From an uncultured Lachnospiraceae bacterium (GTDB lineage: Bacteria > Bacillota > Clostridia > Lachnospirales > Lachnospiraceae), in assembly GCA_910588815.1 (NCBI GenBank), contig CAJUQY010000009.1, forward strand, positions 1-16,796: DNA of 16,796 bases. The letters run 5' to 3'. Positions within the stretch are counted from its first letter, which is position 1. Every line of letters starts with the position of its first letter. The translations under genes and the position numbers were made by a program. Below, in pieces: positions 1 through 8,200 of the stretch. The notes under the pieces are model-generated. The model searched no databases. It worked only from the letters and a program-made list of their open reading frames with translations, and was not told the DNA's origin.

Positions 1-2
1 AG

Positions 3-371
3 GGAAACTGTGTTCCACGTTTTCCTTCATACCTTCGTAGCAACAATCCATCATTAACTGAATTTCAGGAGGGCAACCTGTACATATGCCTGGAGCAAAG
101 GCTTGTACGGGTTCAGGATCAGACTGTCAATCTGACAGCTAAGGAGTTTGATATACTGGCATTGCTGATTCGAAATCCAAAGCGGGTGTTCACCTATGAG
201 ATGATTATTGATTTTGTGTGGAATGAGGATTATTCTTACTACTCACGAAAAGCTGTCAACAACCATATCAGCAATATGCGGAAGAAACTGAAAATCTCGC
301 CGGATGTGTCCGATTATATCAAAAGCGTTGCTGGTGTCGGATATAAATTTGAATACCAGCCAAGTCCATAA
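3..371 (+). CDS. OmpR/PhoB-type response regulator, C-terminal DNA-binding part (5' end outside window)
   Basis: The reading frame is open from the left edge, so only the 3' part of the gene is visible. The visible 122 residues carry a winged-helix effector domain of the OmpR/PhoB family. It has an N-terminal beta strand (NLYICLE), then NLTAKEFDILALL for the first helix region, VFTYEMIIDFVW, the recognition-helix region RKAVNNHISNMRKKL, and the closing wing hairpin IKSVAGVGYKFE. The family binds tandem DNA half-sites after phosphorylation of an N-terminal receiver domain, which is not seen here. The first 20 or so visible residues do not look like the usual receiver end and linker, so a rearrangement close to the left edge is possible. 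The gene ends on a strong terminator. Its sensor kinase and target genes are not in view; a tandem 11-bp repeat 130 bp downstream could be a target. Confidence 0.85.
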   Translation, partial: GNCVPRFPSYLRSNNPSLTEFQEGNLYICLEQRLVRVQDQTVNLTAKEFDILALLIRNPKRVFTYEMIIDFVWNEDYSYYSRKAVNNHISNMRKKLKISPDVSDYIKSVAGVGYKFEYQPSP

Positions 372-407
372 AATCCGTTGCAGGAAAACCTGCGGCGGAT
401 TTTTTTG
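371..407 (+). terminator. Intrinsic terminator of the response regulator gene
   Basis: AAATCCG and CGGATTT enclose GCAGG-AAAA-CCTGC. The two bases between the arms on each side (TT opposite GG) can pair as wobbles, giving a near-continuous 14-bp stem with an AAAA loop. The 3' arm runs into a T tract. The structure begins at the last base of the stop codon. Confidence 0.9.
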
Positions 408-445
408 TAAATAACTAAACACAGACGGCAATTTTTGAGGAGAAA

Positions 446-517
446 ATGAACGGATATATAGAGGGAATTTTGTTCTGTAGGGAGTGTTCATATGCTTCAA
501 ATGTGAATTTTTTGTGA
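446..517 (+). other. Possible 23-residue micro-ORF with a CxxC motif
   Basis: An ATG at 446 follows a GAGGAG ribosome-binding-like sequence at 437-442. It reads 23 codons, including CREC (a CxxC pair), and stops at 515-517. The ORF has no recognised family. Its 3' end overlaps the tandem 11-bp repeat at 502-523, which argues that the stretch may be regulatory or part of an intergenic repeat rather than coding. It is listed because the start signal is good; coding status is doubtful. Confidence 0.2.
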
Positions 518-523
518 ATTTTT
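502..523 (+). promoter_or_regulatory. Tandem 11-bp direct repeat, candidate response-regulator operator
   Basis: TGTGAATTTTT occurs twice, head to tail with no mismatch, at 502-512 and 513-523. It is flanked by TTCAA-type sequence on both sides. Two half-sites with an 11-bp period are the classical target layout of OmpR/PhoB-family regulators. The site lies between the C-terminal part of such a regulator and a sugar permease gene. No clear -35/-10 pair was found next to it. It could instead belong to a dispersed intergenic repeat. Confidence 0.45.
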
Positions 524-602
524 CAAGCTGCCCCCCACAATTTGCCCTAAAAATGTACTGAATAGTAGAGGGATATTTTTTCGTATGGAAGGAGGTATCA
601 GA

Positions 603-1445
603 ATGAAAAGCAAAAATTCTTTGAGACGCTCCTATGCGGTCAGTAAGTTTTTTACTTATTTCTTTTTGATCCTTGGCGCGCTGGTCATGATCTTTCCCTT
701 TGCATGGATGATCCTCACCAGCTCCAAAACGGTTCCGGAGAGCATGCAGATCCCGCCCACGGTTCTTCCAGAGCAGGTGATGTTTGACAATTTTAAGGAC
801 GCCATTGCCAGTTTGCCCTTTGGCAGCCTGTACTGGAACACCATTCTGATGGTTTTCTTCCGCGTGGTCTGTGCGGTGCTGTTCAGCTCCATGGCGGGAT
901 ATGCCTTCGCCAAACTAAAATTCAGGGGTAAGAAGCTGCTTTTTGGAATCGTCCTGGTGCAGATGGCTCTGCCCAGCCAGATCTTCATCATCCCCCAGTA
1001 CCAGATGGTGGCGAAGATGGGGATGGCCAACACGGTGTTTGCCCTGGTGTTCCCGGGCCTTGTCAGTGCTTTCGGCGTATTTTTCCTGCGGCAGACCTAC
1101 CTGGGCATTCCAGACGAGGTGGGGGAGGCGGCCTATCTGGACGGCTGCAACAAGTGGCAGACCTTTTATAAGATCATGTTCCCTTTGACCGGGACCTCCG
1201 TAGCCGCCCTGACGATCTTTACCGCTGTTTTTGCTTACGGCGACCTGATGTGGCCGCTTGTGGTCAATTCCGACCTGAAGATGATGACGATGTCCTCTGG
1301 TCTTTCCACCCTGAAAGGGCAGTTTTCCACCAACTTCCCTGTGCTGATGGCCGGCTCTCTTCTGGCCATGCTGCCCATGATCGTGCTGTATCTGATCTTC
1401 CAGCGCCAGTTTGTGGAAGGCATTGCCGGAACCGGCGGCAAGTAA
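603..1445 (+). CDS. Carbohydrate ABC transporter permease, MalG type (CUT1)
   Basis: This is an inner-membrane subunit of a sugar importer, 280 residues, a normal length for the family. It has about six membrane segments, the first near residues 18-40. The cytoplasmic EAA loop that docks the ATPase is present (EAAYLDG, residues 175-181, then a conserved FYKIMFPL). The C-terminal pattern FVEGIAGTGGK is typical of MalG-like proteins. An ATG at 585 is in frame, but the one at 603 is preferred because GGAGGT at 591-596 sits six bases upstream. CUT1 importers use a MalF/MalG pair, a lipoprotein binding protein and a shared ATPase. Neither a MalF partner nor a binding protein precedes it here, so the operon front is missing or elsewhere. 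The alpha-galactosidase downstream suggests alpha-galactosides as substrate (inference). Confidence 0.92.
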   Translation: MKSKNSLRRSYAVSKFFTYFFLILGALVMIFPFAWMILTSSKTVPESMQIPPTVLPEQVMFDNFKDAIASLPFGSLYWNTILMVFFRVVCAVLFSSMAGYAFAKLKFRGKKLLFGIVLVQMALPSQIFIIPQYQMVAKMGMANTVFALVFPGLVSAFGVFFLRQTYLGIPDEVGEAAYLDGCNKWQTFYKIMFPLTGTSVAALTIFTAVFAYGDLMWPLVVNSDLKMMTMSSGLSTLKGQFSTNFPVLMAGSLLAMLPMIVLYLIFQRQFVEGIAGTGGK

Positions 1446-1446
1446 A

Positions 1447-1496
1447 TGTTCCTTGATCGCGGAACAGTTCCGGCGCGGCCTGCGCCGGGGCTGTTC
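1447..1496 (+). other. Intercistronic RNA stem-loop with two mutually exclusive pairings
   Basis: Between the permease stop and the galactosidase start, GAACAG-TT-CCGGCGC (1462-1476) pairs with GCGCCGG-GG-CTGTTC (1482-1496) around the 5-nt loop GGCCT. With T-G wobbles the stem is 15 bp. The segment GGAACA (1461-1466) can alternatively pair with TGTTCC (1447-1452) around an 8-nt loop. No T tract follows, so this is not a standard terminator. A stabilising or differential-expression hairpin is more likely. Confidence 0.7.
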
Positions 1497-1523
1497 ACCT
1501 GAAAATGTTAAGGGGATAACTTG

Positions 1524-2962
1524 ATGATTATATTTGACCAGAAAAACAGAGTGTTTACTCTGCATACCCAAAATACGACTTATCAGATGAAGGCAGATCA
1601 GTATCACGTGCTGCTGCATACTTACTATGGGCCCAGGGTTGACGGCTATGACTTTTCCGGTCTGATCCAGTGTACCGACCGCAGCTTTTCTCCTAATCCC
1701 AATGAAGCTGGCTCCAGCCGGGAATACTCCCTGGACGTCATGCCCCAGGAGTATTCCACCTGCGGCGTCGGCGATTTTCGTCTGCCCTCCCTGGAACTGG
1801 AGCTGCCAAACGGCAGCCACACGGCGGACCTGCGCTATGTGGGGTATCGGCTGGAAAAGGGGAAATATTCCCTGCCCGGCCTGCCGGCGTTTTATGATAC
1901 CGGAGAAAGGGCGGAGACGCTTATCGTCATGCTGGAAGATCTTGCCGCCCGGGTGACGGTGGAGCTGTACTATGGCGTGTTTGAGGATTTCGATGTGATT
2001 ACCCGGGCGGTCCAGGTGGTCAATCGGGGAGAGGAAACCGTCCGTCTGTGCCGGTGCGCCTCTCTCTGCCTGGACTTTAACCGTTCCGACCTGGATTTTG
2101 TCACCTTTAACGGCCATCATCTGATGGAACGGTGCATGGACCGGGGACCTTTGCGTCCGGGGGTCCAGAGTGTGGGAAGTACGCGGGGAACGTCCAGTCA
2201 TCAGCACAATCCTTTTGTGATCCTGTGTGACCATGATGCTGACGAAGAATCCGGCGTATGTTATGGAGCCATGCTTCTTTACAGCGGCAATTTCCAGGCA
2301 GAGGCGGAGAGCAGCCAGTATGAGAGCAGCCGTCTGGTTATGGGCATCCATCCTTACCATTTCTGCTTTGCACTGGCTCCCGGGGATGCGTTTACCGCCC
2401 CCGAGGCAGCAATGGTTTGTTCTCCCCGGGGCTTTGGGCAGATGAGCCGTCAGTATCACCGGGCGGTCCGGAAGCATCTGCTGAGGGATCCCCATGAGGG
2501 GCGTCGGAAGCCGGTTCTTGTCAACAGCTAAAGACCAGGGGCATTACCGCCATGAGCGGGGCTTTCGGCTATGAGATGGATCTGGGCAGATGCTCTCCGG
2601 AAGAAAAGGAGGCCATCCGCCTCCAGGTGGAGACGTACAAGGCCAGATATAAAGTACTCCACCAGGGGGATTATTACCGCCTCTGCAGCCCCTTCCAGGC
2701 CGGCTTTTGTACTGCGTGGGAGCAGGTATCGCCGGACCGCAGGGAAGCGCTGGTCAGTGTGGTCCTGGGGGCGGCCCACGCAGCTCCGCCTTTCAAAACC
2801 CTGCGGCTTAAAGGGCTTGACCCGACGTTTCAGTATCAGGAAGAGGGGGGAGGACCCCTTTATGGCGGGGAGGTTTTGATGGAAGCAGGCTATCCTCTGC
2901 CCAGGGTGCAGGGGGATTATCAGTCCTTCCAGTTCTATTTTAGAGCAGTGAACGTTTCATAA
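1524..2962 (+). pseudogene. Alpha-galactosidase, GH36, with catalytic core deleted
   Basis: The family hydrolyses terminal alpha-1,6-galactose from melibiose, raffinose and stachyose and is usually about 730 residues. Here the 5' part (ATG 1524, Shine-Dalgarno-like AAGGGG at 1510-1515) encodes the N-terminal beta-sandwich domain, about 335 residues, ending with RKPVLVNS and then a stop at 2529-2531. Intact members continue VNSWEA into the barrel. The C-terminal part resumes in another frame at about 2528 with LKTRGITAMSGAFGYEMDL, a well-known segment just after the barrel, and runs about 144 residues to a stop at 2962. About 250 residues are missing, including the (beta/alpha)8 barrel with the catalytic nucleophile and acid/base aspartates. 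The junction is out of frame, so no active enzyme can be made. An ATG at 2552 could start the C-terminal piece but would give only a non-catalytic fragment. Confidence 0.88.
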
Positions 2963-3004
2963 AGGCTTTTATAAAAACAGGCTTAAAGTGGGAGAGGGAG
3001 CAGT

Positions 3005-3445
3005 ATGAGAGACGTTGTATTTGAGTGGTATGTGCCCCGTGTGCCGGACAGGAAACAACAGCTTATAAAGGCTGTGATCGTGTTTTTTGTCGACGCCTAT
3101 TTCTTTGCGGCCATTATGCTGATCCCGGATCTGATCCTGGCGGCTGTCGGTTTTTTTCTTTTTCGGAGCTGGAAGATTGAATATGAGTATGAATATGTAA
3201 GCGGCGACCTGACCATCTCCAAGATCATCCACAAATCAAAGCGCAAAGAGCTTTTCCGGGGGAGCCGGGCAGAGATCACGGGAATTGAGCGGGGACGTGC
3301 CGCGCGAACGGGATGTGCGGCGCGGGATTTTACCTCCAACCGGGCGAACGCCCCGGCGCTTACCGTCTTTGCCGGAGGCGAGATGCTCTATGTGGAGCCG
3401 AACGATCAGTTTGAAGAGGAAATGAAACGGTATTATCGGTTTTGA
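3005..3445 (+). CDS. Small membrane protein, probably DUF6106-like
   Basis: A 146-residue protein with one or two hydrophobic segments at about residues 20-54, followed by a soluble C-terminal part. That part begins KIEYEYEYVSGDLTISKIIHKSKRKELF and ends with an acidic/basic tail. The membrane segment followed by EYEYVSGDLTISKI and a basic KSKRK patch resembles the DUF6106 family as I remember it from Lachnospiraceae. The assignment is from memory of the pattern, and the function is unknown. A purine-rich GGGAGAGGGAG at 2989-2999 supports this start. It lies between sugar-utilisation genes but need not act with them; unlike its neighbours it is intact. Confidence 0.7.
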   Translation: MRDVVFEWYVPRVPDRKQQLIKAVIVFFVDAYFFAAIMLIPDLILAAVGFFLFRSWKIEYEYEYVSGDLTISKIIHKSKRKELFRGSRAEITGIERGRAARTGCAARDFTSNRANAPALTVFAGGEMLYVEPNDQFEEEMKRYYRF

Positions 3446-3479
3446 CAGAGACAATGAGAATAACAGGTAGGAGGAAGTT

Positions 3480-4048
3480 ATGGCTAGTGTTCAGTTGAAA
3501 CATGTGTGCAAAAAATATCCCAATGGATATGAGGCGGTAAAAGATTTTAATCTGGATATTGAGGATAAGGAGTTTGTCATTTTTGTCGGACCGTCCGGCT
3601 GTGGGAAGTCTACCACACTGCGGATGGTGGCCGGACTGGAGGATATTTCTTCCGGCGAACTGATTATTGACGGGAAGGTGGTCAATGACGTGGAACCCAA
3701 GGACAGGGATATCGCCATGGTGTTCCAGAGCTACGCCCTGTATCCTCACATGACAGTCTATGACAATATGGCGTTCTCTTTAAAGCTTAAGAAGACGCCG
3801 AAGGCAGAGATTGACAAGGCGGTGCGGGAAGCGGCAAGGATCCTCGACTTGGAGGCGCTCCTCGACAGAAAACCAAAGGCTTTATCCGGCGGTCAGAGGC
3901 AGCGTGTGGCCATGGGCCGCGCCATTGTAAGAAGTCCCAAGGTCTTCCTGATGGACGAGCCGCTTTCCAACCTGGACGCCAAGCTGCAATGGATGTCAGC
4001 AAGATCCATATTTTCGACCATCAGACTGAGAAGACGATCATCAATTGA
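3480..4048 (+). pseudogene. Sugar ABC transporter ATPase, MsmX/UgpC type, with internal deletion
   Basis: The family energises CUT1 sugar importers and is normally about 365-370 residues. The 5' part is excellent: AGGAGGA at 3469-3475, then Walker A GPSGCGKST (37-45), Q-loop Gln83, signature LSGGQ (135-139), Walker B VFLMDE (155-160) and SNLDAKL (163-169). Directly after this the sequence no longer fits the family, and the frame runs off into an unrelated tail ending at 4064. In another frame, from 3989, MDVSKIHIFDHQTEKTIIN is read to a stop at 4046-4048. This matches the usual extreme C-terminus of these ATPases (...HIFD.ETEKTI). About 180 residues are lost, including the H-loop histidine and most of the regulatory/TOBE domain, and the two ends are out of frame. 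The product should be inactive. Because one MsmX-type ATPase often serves several importers, an intact copy elsewhere is plausible. Confidence 0.88.
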
Positions 4049-4090
4049 CGACGGCTTCACCTGAGAGGAAGGAAAAGCGGGTGACAACTA

Positions 4091-4805
4091 ATGGGAGCGC
4101 ATGTCCATTCGATCTTTCCCAATGAGGATTTTTTTGACCTTCGGCCATACCAGTACGGGTGGGAGGAGTGTAACTCTCTCCACTCCTTTGGCCCCTTTGT
4201 CCGTAACCATTATCTGTTCCATTATATCTTAAACGGTCAGGGGACTTTATTTTCCCATGCGGTCAACGGGGAAATCCATGAATACCATCTGGGAGCCGGT
4301 CAGGGCTTCCTCATCTGTCCCGGCCAGATCAATCTCTATACCGCCGATGAAAAAGAACCGTGGAAATATGTCTGGCTGGAATTTGACGGGATGCGGGTGC
4401 CGGAATTTTTGCTGCGGGCAGGGCTGGAACAGGATCAGCCCGTCTATTTTCCGCGAAGCGCCGAGGAGGGGGAACGACTATTATATCCATGAGGCCGTCG
4501 TTTATATCCAGCAGAATTATCACCGGGAGATAACCGTGGATGAGGTGGCGGCATTCTGCAGGCTGAACCGGGTTTATTTCAGCCGCCGTTTCAAGGAACG
4601 GCAGGGCTGTACGCCTCAGGAGTTTATCATCCGCCAGCGGCTTACCAATGCCGCCGAGCTGCTGCGCTCGACCTCCCTTCCGGTCAAGGATGTGGCCGAC
4701 CGGTGCGGTTACAAAAATCAGCTTTATTTCTCTCAGGCATTTAGAAAATATTATGGTCTGCCGCCCCGGGAATGGCGCAGGCAGAACTGTGAAAAAAAAG
4801 ACTGA
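4091..4805 (+). pseudogene. AraC-family regulator of the sugar locus, frame-disrupted with missing linker
   Basis: The first frame (ATG 4091 to stop 4492) encodes a cupin-like sensor domain of the RafR/MsmR kind (RNHYLFHYILNGQGTLF, then GFLICPGQINLYTADEKEPW), readable to about SAEEG at 4470. The second frame continues from about 4473 with NDYYIHEAVVYIQQNYHREI and carries both helix-turn-helix motifs of an AraC domain, ending PPREWRRQNCEKKD at 4805. Joined directly, the two parts give about 237 residues against about 280-290 for the family. So roughly 50 linker residues are missing and the frame is also changed. A G5 run at 4468-4472 sits at the join, so a simple indel might contribute, but it would not explain the missing linker. 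These regulators usually activate adjacent alpha-galactoside operons. No strong ribosome binding site precedes 4091; GAGGAAGGA lies 18 bases upstream. Confidence 0.85.
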
Positions 4806-4855
4806 CCTCCTGTTGCCAGGCCCCAAATTTGACGGAAGGAGGCCGGTTTTTGTTT
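4805..4855 (+). terminator. Possible terminator after the AraC gene
   Basis: CCTCCT at 4806-4811 can pair with AGGAGG some 27 bases downstream, which is followed by CCGG and the T-rich TTTTTGTTTTT. The stem is short and the loop long, so this is a moderate candidate, placed where an end signal is expected. Confidence 0.4.
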
Positions 4856-5109
4856 TTCTGGCCAGTTATCCAAATCCTCTCTTTTATTTTCTATCAATCA
4901 TGCTTCTCCCCAGCCCCTTAAAGAACAAATCTGAATTCGGGAAATCATTCAGAAAAATTTCTGTTTTATTGACAAAGAACTTATGATACTTGCGGTTCTG
5001 AATGCGATCCGCTGTCTGTTTGTGAAAAAACATAGGAGGGGACATTGAGGGCGCGCACAGGTGAACGCATGTGGCCGGCAACAAATTTTGTTTCTGCCAT
5101 GCAGAGAAA
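4856..5109 (+). other. Intergenic stretch without recognised gene
   Basis: This stretch is AT-rich at first and lies between the AraC remnant and the purL promoter. I see no convincing coding region, RNA gene or known riboswitch. A TTGACA at 4969-4974 and a TATGAT at 4982-4987 are only 7 bp apart, too close to be one promoter. A GC-rich patch around 5047-5082 has no identifiable structure. Confidence 0.5.
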
Positions 5110-5138
5110 TTGACTTTCCACGGAAAATGAAATATGAT
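5110..5138 (+). promoter_or_regulatory. Sigma-A type promoter of purL
   Basis: TTGACT at 5110-5115 and TATGAT at 5133-5138 are separated by exactly 17 bp, which places the transcription start near 5145. This predicts a leader of about 135 nt before the purL start codon. Confidence 0.75.
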
Positions 5139-5144
5139 ATGGGG

Positions 5145-5278
5145 GAGGCAGACCCTTCGGGGATCGCACGCAAATGCAGCGGTAATATGCCGCGGGTGCG
5201 GCGGATTTGTGGTGAGGAGTTTCGCATGGAGAAATTCTGTTTTATACCACAGCATACAGGAAAACATGGAGGACACCT
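5145..5278 (+). promoter_or_regulatory. Structured 5' leader of purL
   Basis: Two nested hairpins can be drawn. In the first, CGCAC (5165-5169) pairs with GTGCG (5196-5200) and encloses GCGG (5179-5182) with CCGC (5190-5193). In the second, TGTGGT (5208-5213) pairs with ACCACA (5246-5251) and encloses GAGTTTC (5217-5223) with GAAATTC (5231-5237), one pair being G-U. The ribosome site TGGAGGA (5267-5273) follows. I could not match this to the purine, PRPP or ZTP riboswitch consensus. Regulation by purine supply is plausible from gene context only. Confidence 0.45.
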
Positions 5279-8200
5279 ATGAGCGTAAGACGTATCTATG
5301 TGGAAAAGAAGAAGCCGTTCGCCGTTCAGGCGAGGGAACTGAAGGAAGAAATTGGCAGTTATCTGGGAATCGGGACCGTGACGGATGTGCGGGTTCTGAT
5401 GCGCTATGACGTGGAGAATTTGTCCGACGAGACTTATGAGAAGTCGAAGGGGACGATTTTTTCTGAACCGCCGGTGGATATCCTCTACGAGGGAGAATTT
5501 GAAAGGAAACCGGGGGATGTGGTGTTTTCCGTGGAGTATCTGCCGGGGCAGTTTGACCAGCGGGCCGATTCCGCGGAGCAGTGCGTGAAGCTTTTGAACG
5601 AGAATGAAGAACCAGTGATTCGGAGCGCTACCACCTACGTGCTGGAGGGGGGGCTCACGGAGGCTGAAAAAGAGGCGGTCAAGGAGCACTGCATCAATCC
5701 CGTGGACAGCAGGGAGGCTGCAGAGAAGATTCCGGACACACTGATCACGAAATTTGACGAGCCGGCCGACGTGAAGATTCTGGAGGGCTTCTCTCATATG
5801 GAAGAAACGCAGTTTAAAGGTCTCTATGATTCCCTGAATCTGGCTATGACTTTTGGGGATTTCCTCCATATCCAGAATTATTTTAAGAGTGAAGAGCACA
5901 GGGAGCCGTCCATGACGGAAATTAGGGTGCTTGACACTTATTGGTCGGACCACTGCCGCCATACCACTTTCCAGACGGAGCTTAAAAATGTGACCTTTGG
6001 GGAAGGTGACTACCAGGTGCCCATGAAGGCCACCTACGAAAAATACATGGCTGACCGGAGGGAGATCTTTGGGGACAGAGACGATAAATTTGTCTGCCTG
6101 ATGGATCTGGCGCTCATGGCTATGCGGAAGCTGAAAAAAGAAGGGAAGCTTGAGGACCAGGAGGAGTCCGACGAGATCAATGCCTGCAGCATCGTGGTTC
6201 CGGTGGAGATCGACGGAGTCACGGAGGAGTGGTTGGTGAACTTTAAGAACGAGACTCACAACCATCCCACAGAGATTGAGCCTTTCGGCGGCGCAGCCAC
6301 CTGCCTGGGCGGCGCCATCAGAGATCCCCTTTCCGGAAGAACCTACGTGTACCAGGCCATGCGGGTGACCGGTGCGGCCGATCCGACGGTGCCGGTGTCC
6401 GAAACCATGAAGGGCAAGCTTCCCCAGAAGAAGCTGGTGCGGGGAGCGGCCCACGGCTACAGCTCCTATGGGAACCAGATCGGCCTTGCGACCGGTTATG
6501 TGAAGGAAATTTACCACCCGAATTACGCGGCCAAGAGGATGGAGATCGGCGCGGTCATGGGGGCGGCTCCCAGACGGGCAGTTATCCGGGAGAGCTCCGA
6601 CCCCGGTGATATTATCATCCTTCTCGGCGGACGGACAGGCAGGGATGGCTGCGGCGGGGCCACCGGCTCTTCCAAGGTCCATACGGAAAAGTCCATCGAG
6701 ACCTGCGGGGCCGAGGTGCAGAAAGGAAATGCGCCCACGGAGCGGAAGCTGCAGAGACTGTTCCGCAGAGAGGAAGTCAGCCATATCATCAAGAAATGCA
6801 ATGATTTCGGCGCGGGCGGCGTGTCGGTGGCCATCGGTGAGCTGGCGGACGGCCTGAGGATCGACCTGGATCGGGTGCCCAAGAAATATGCCGGACTGGA
6901 CGGGACGGAGATCGCCATCTCCGAGTCCCAGGAACGGATGGCCGTGGTGGTCGACAAAAAAAATGTAGACCGGTTCCTTGCCTATGCGGGAGAAGAAAAC
7001 CTGGAGGCCGTTCCTGTGGCCGAGGTGACGGAAAGCCCCCGTCTTGTCATGTCCTGGAGAGGCAAGGTCATCGTGGACTTAAGCCGGGCGTTCTTAGATA
7101 CCAACGGCGCCCATCAGGAGGCAGACGTGGAAATCATGGTGCCGGCCCGGACGGGAAATCCCTTTGACAAGGAGGAAGTGAAGGATGTTTCCGCCAAGTG
7201 GACAGAGACTATGGGTGATTTGAATGTCTGCTCCCAGAAGGGGCTGGTGGAAATGTTTGACTCATCCATCGGCGCAGGCTCCGTCTACATGCCTTATGGC
7301 GGAAGATATCAGATGACGGAGACTCAGGCCATGGTGGCGAAGCTTCCGGTGCTAAAGGGAAAGACAGACACAGTGACTATGATGAGCTACGGCTTTGACC
7401 CGTATCTTTCTTCCTGGAGCCCTTACCACGGGGCCGTTTACGCCGTGGTTTCCTCCGTGGCGAAGATAGTGGCGGCAGGCGGGGATTACCGGAGAATTCG
7501 CTTCACCTTCCAGGAATATTTCCGCCGGATGACCGGGGACCCGAAGCGGTGGGGCGAACCCTTCTCCGCCCTCCTTGGGGCTTATGACGCACAGCTTGGC
7601 TTCGGCCTGCCCTCCATCGGGGGGAAGGACAGTATGTCCGGCTCTTTCAACGACCTGGACGTGCCGCCGACCCTGGTTTCCTTTGCGGTGGACATTGCCG
7701 GCGGCAAAACCATTATCACGCCGGAGATTAAGAAGGCGGGAAATAAGCTGGTGCTCTTTACCATCGACCGGGATGAGTACGATATGCCGGCCTATGCCCA
7801 GGCTATGGACCAGTACGGGAAGTTCTTTGCGGACATCCGGGCGGGAAGGATTATTTCCGCTTATGCGGTGGAGCGGAACGGAATCGCAGAGGCGGTGGCA
7901 AAGATGGCCTTCGGAAACCGGCTGGGTGTGAAGATCGAACATGACGTGGCGGCAGAAGATCTGTTCGCGGCAGGCTGGGGCAATCTGGTGGCAGAGGTTC
8001 CGGACGGAAAGGTTTCGGAGCTCTCCGGCCGTTACCGGGTTATCGGCGAGGTGACGGAGGAGGCCGCCGTGGAATACGGCTCTGTAAAGCTAGATCTTGA
8101 ACGGCTGCAGGCTGCCTGGGAAGCGCCTCTGGAAAAGGTATTCCCCACGGTTTCCGGTGTGGCCCGGACGGCGGTGAGGGATACCGTTTATAAAGCGGAC

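Noticed and set aside
915..2495. Long minus-strand open frame (526 codons) opposite the permease and galactosidase
   Set aside because: It lies antisense to clearly recognisable genes in both halves, its translation is rich in His, Gln and Arg without any family motif, and it has no ribosome site. It is a codon-bias shadow.
4091..4805. Programmed ribosomal frameshift in the AraC gene
   Set aside because: There is a G run at the join but no slippery heptamer with a downstream structure that I can draw. About 50 linker residues are also missing, which recoding would not explain.
4969..4987. TTGACA and TATGAT as a purL promoter
   Set aside because: The two boxes are only 7 bp apart, and no -10 lies 17 bp after the TTGACA. 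The pair at 5110-5138 is far better.
4949..6784. Long minus-strand open frame (611 codons) opposite purL
   Set aside because: Most of it is antisense to the conserved synthetase part of PurL, it has no motif, and it runs across the purL promoter and leader.
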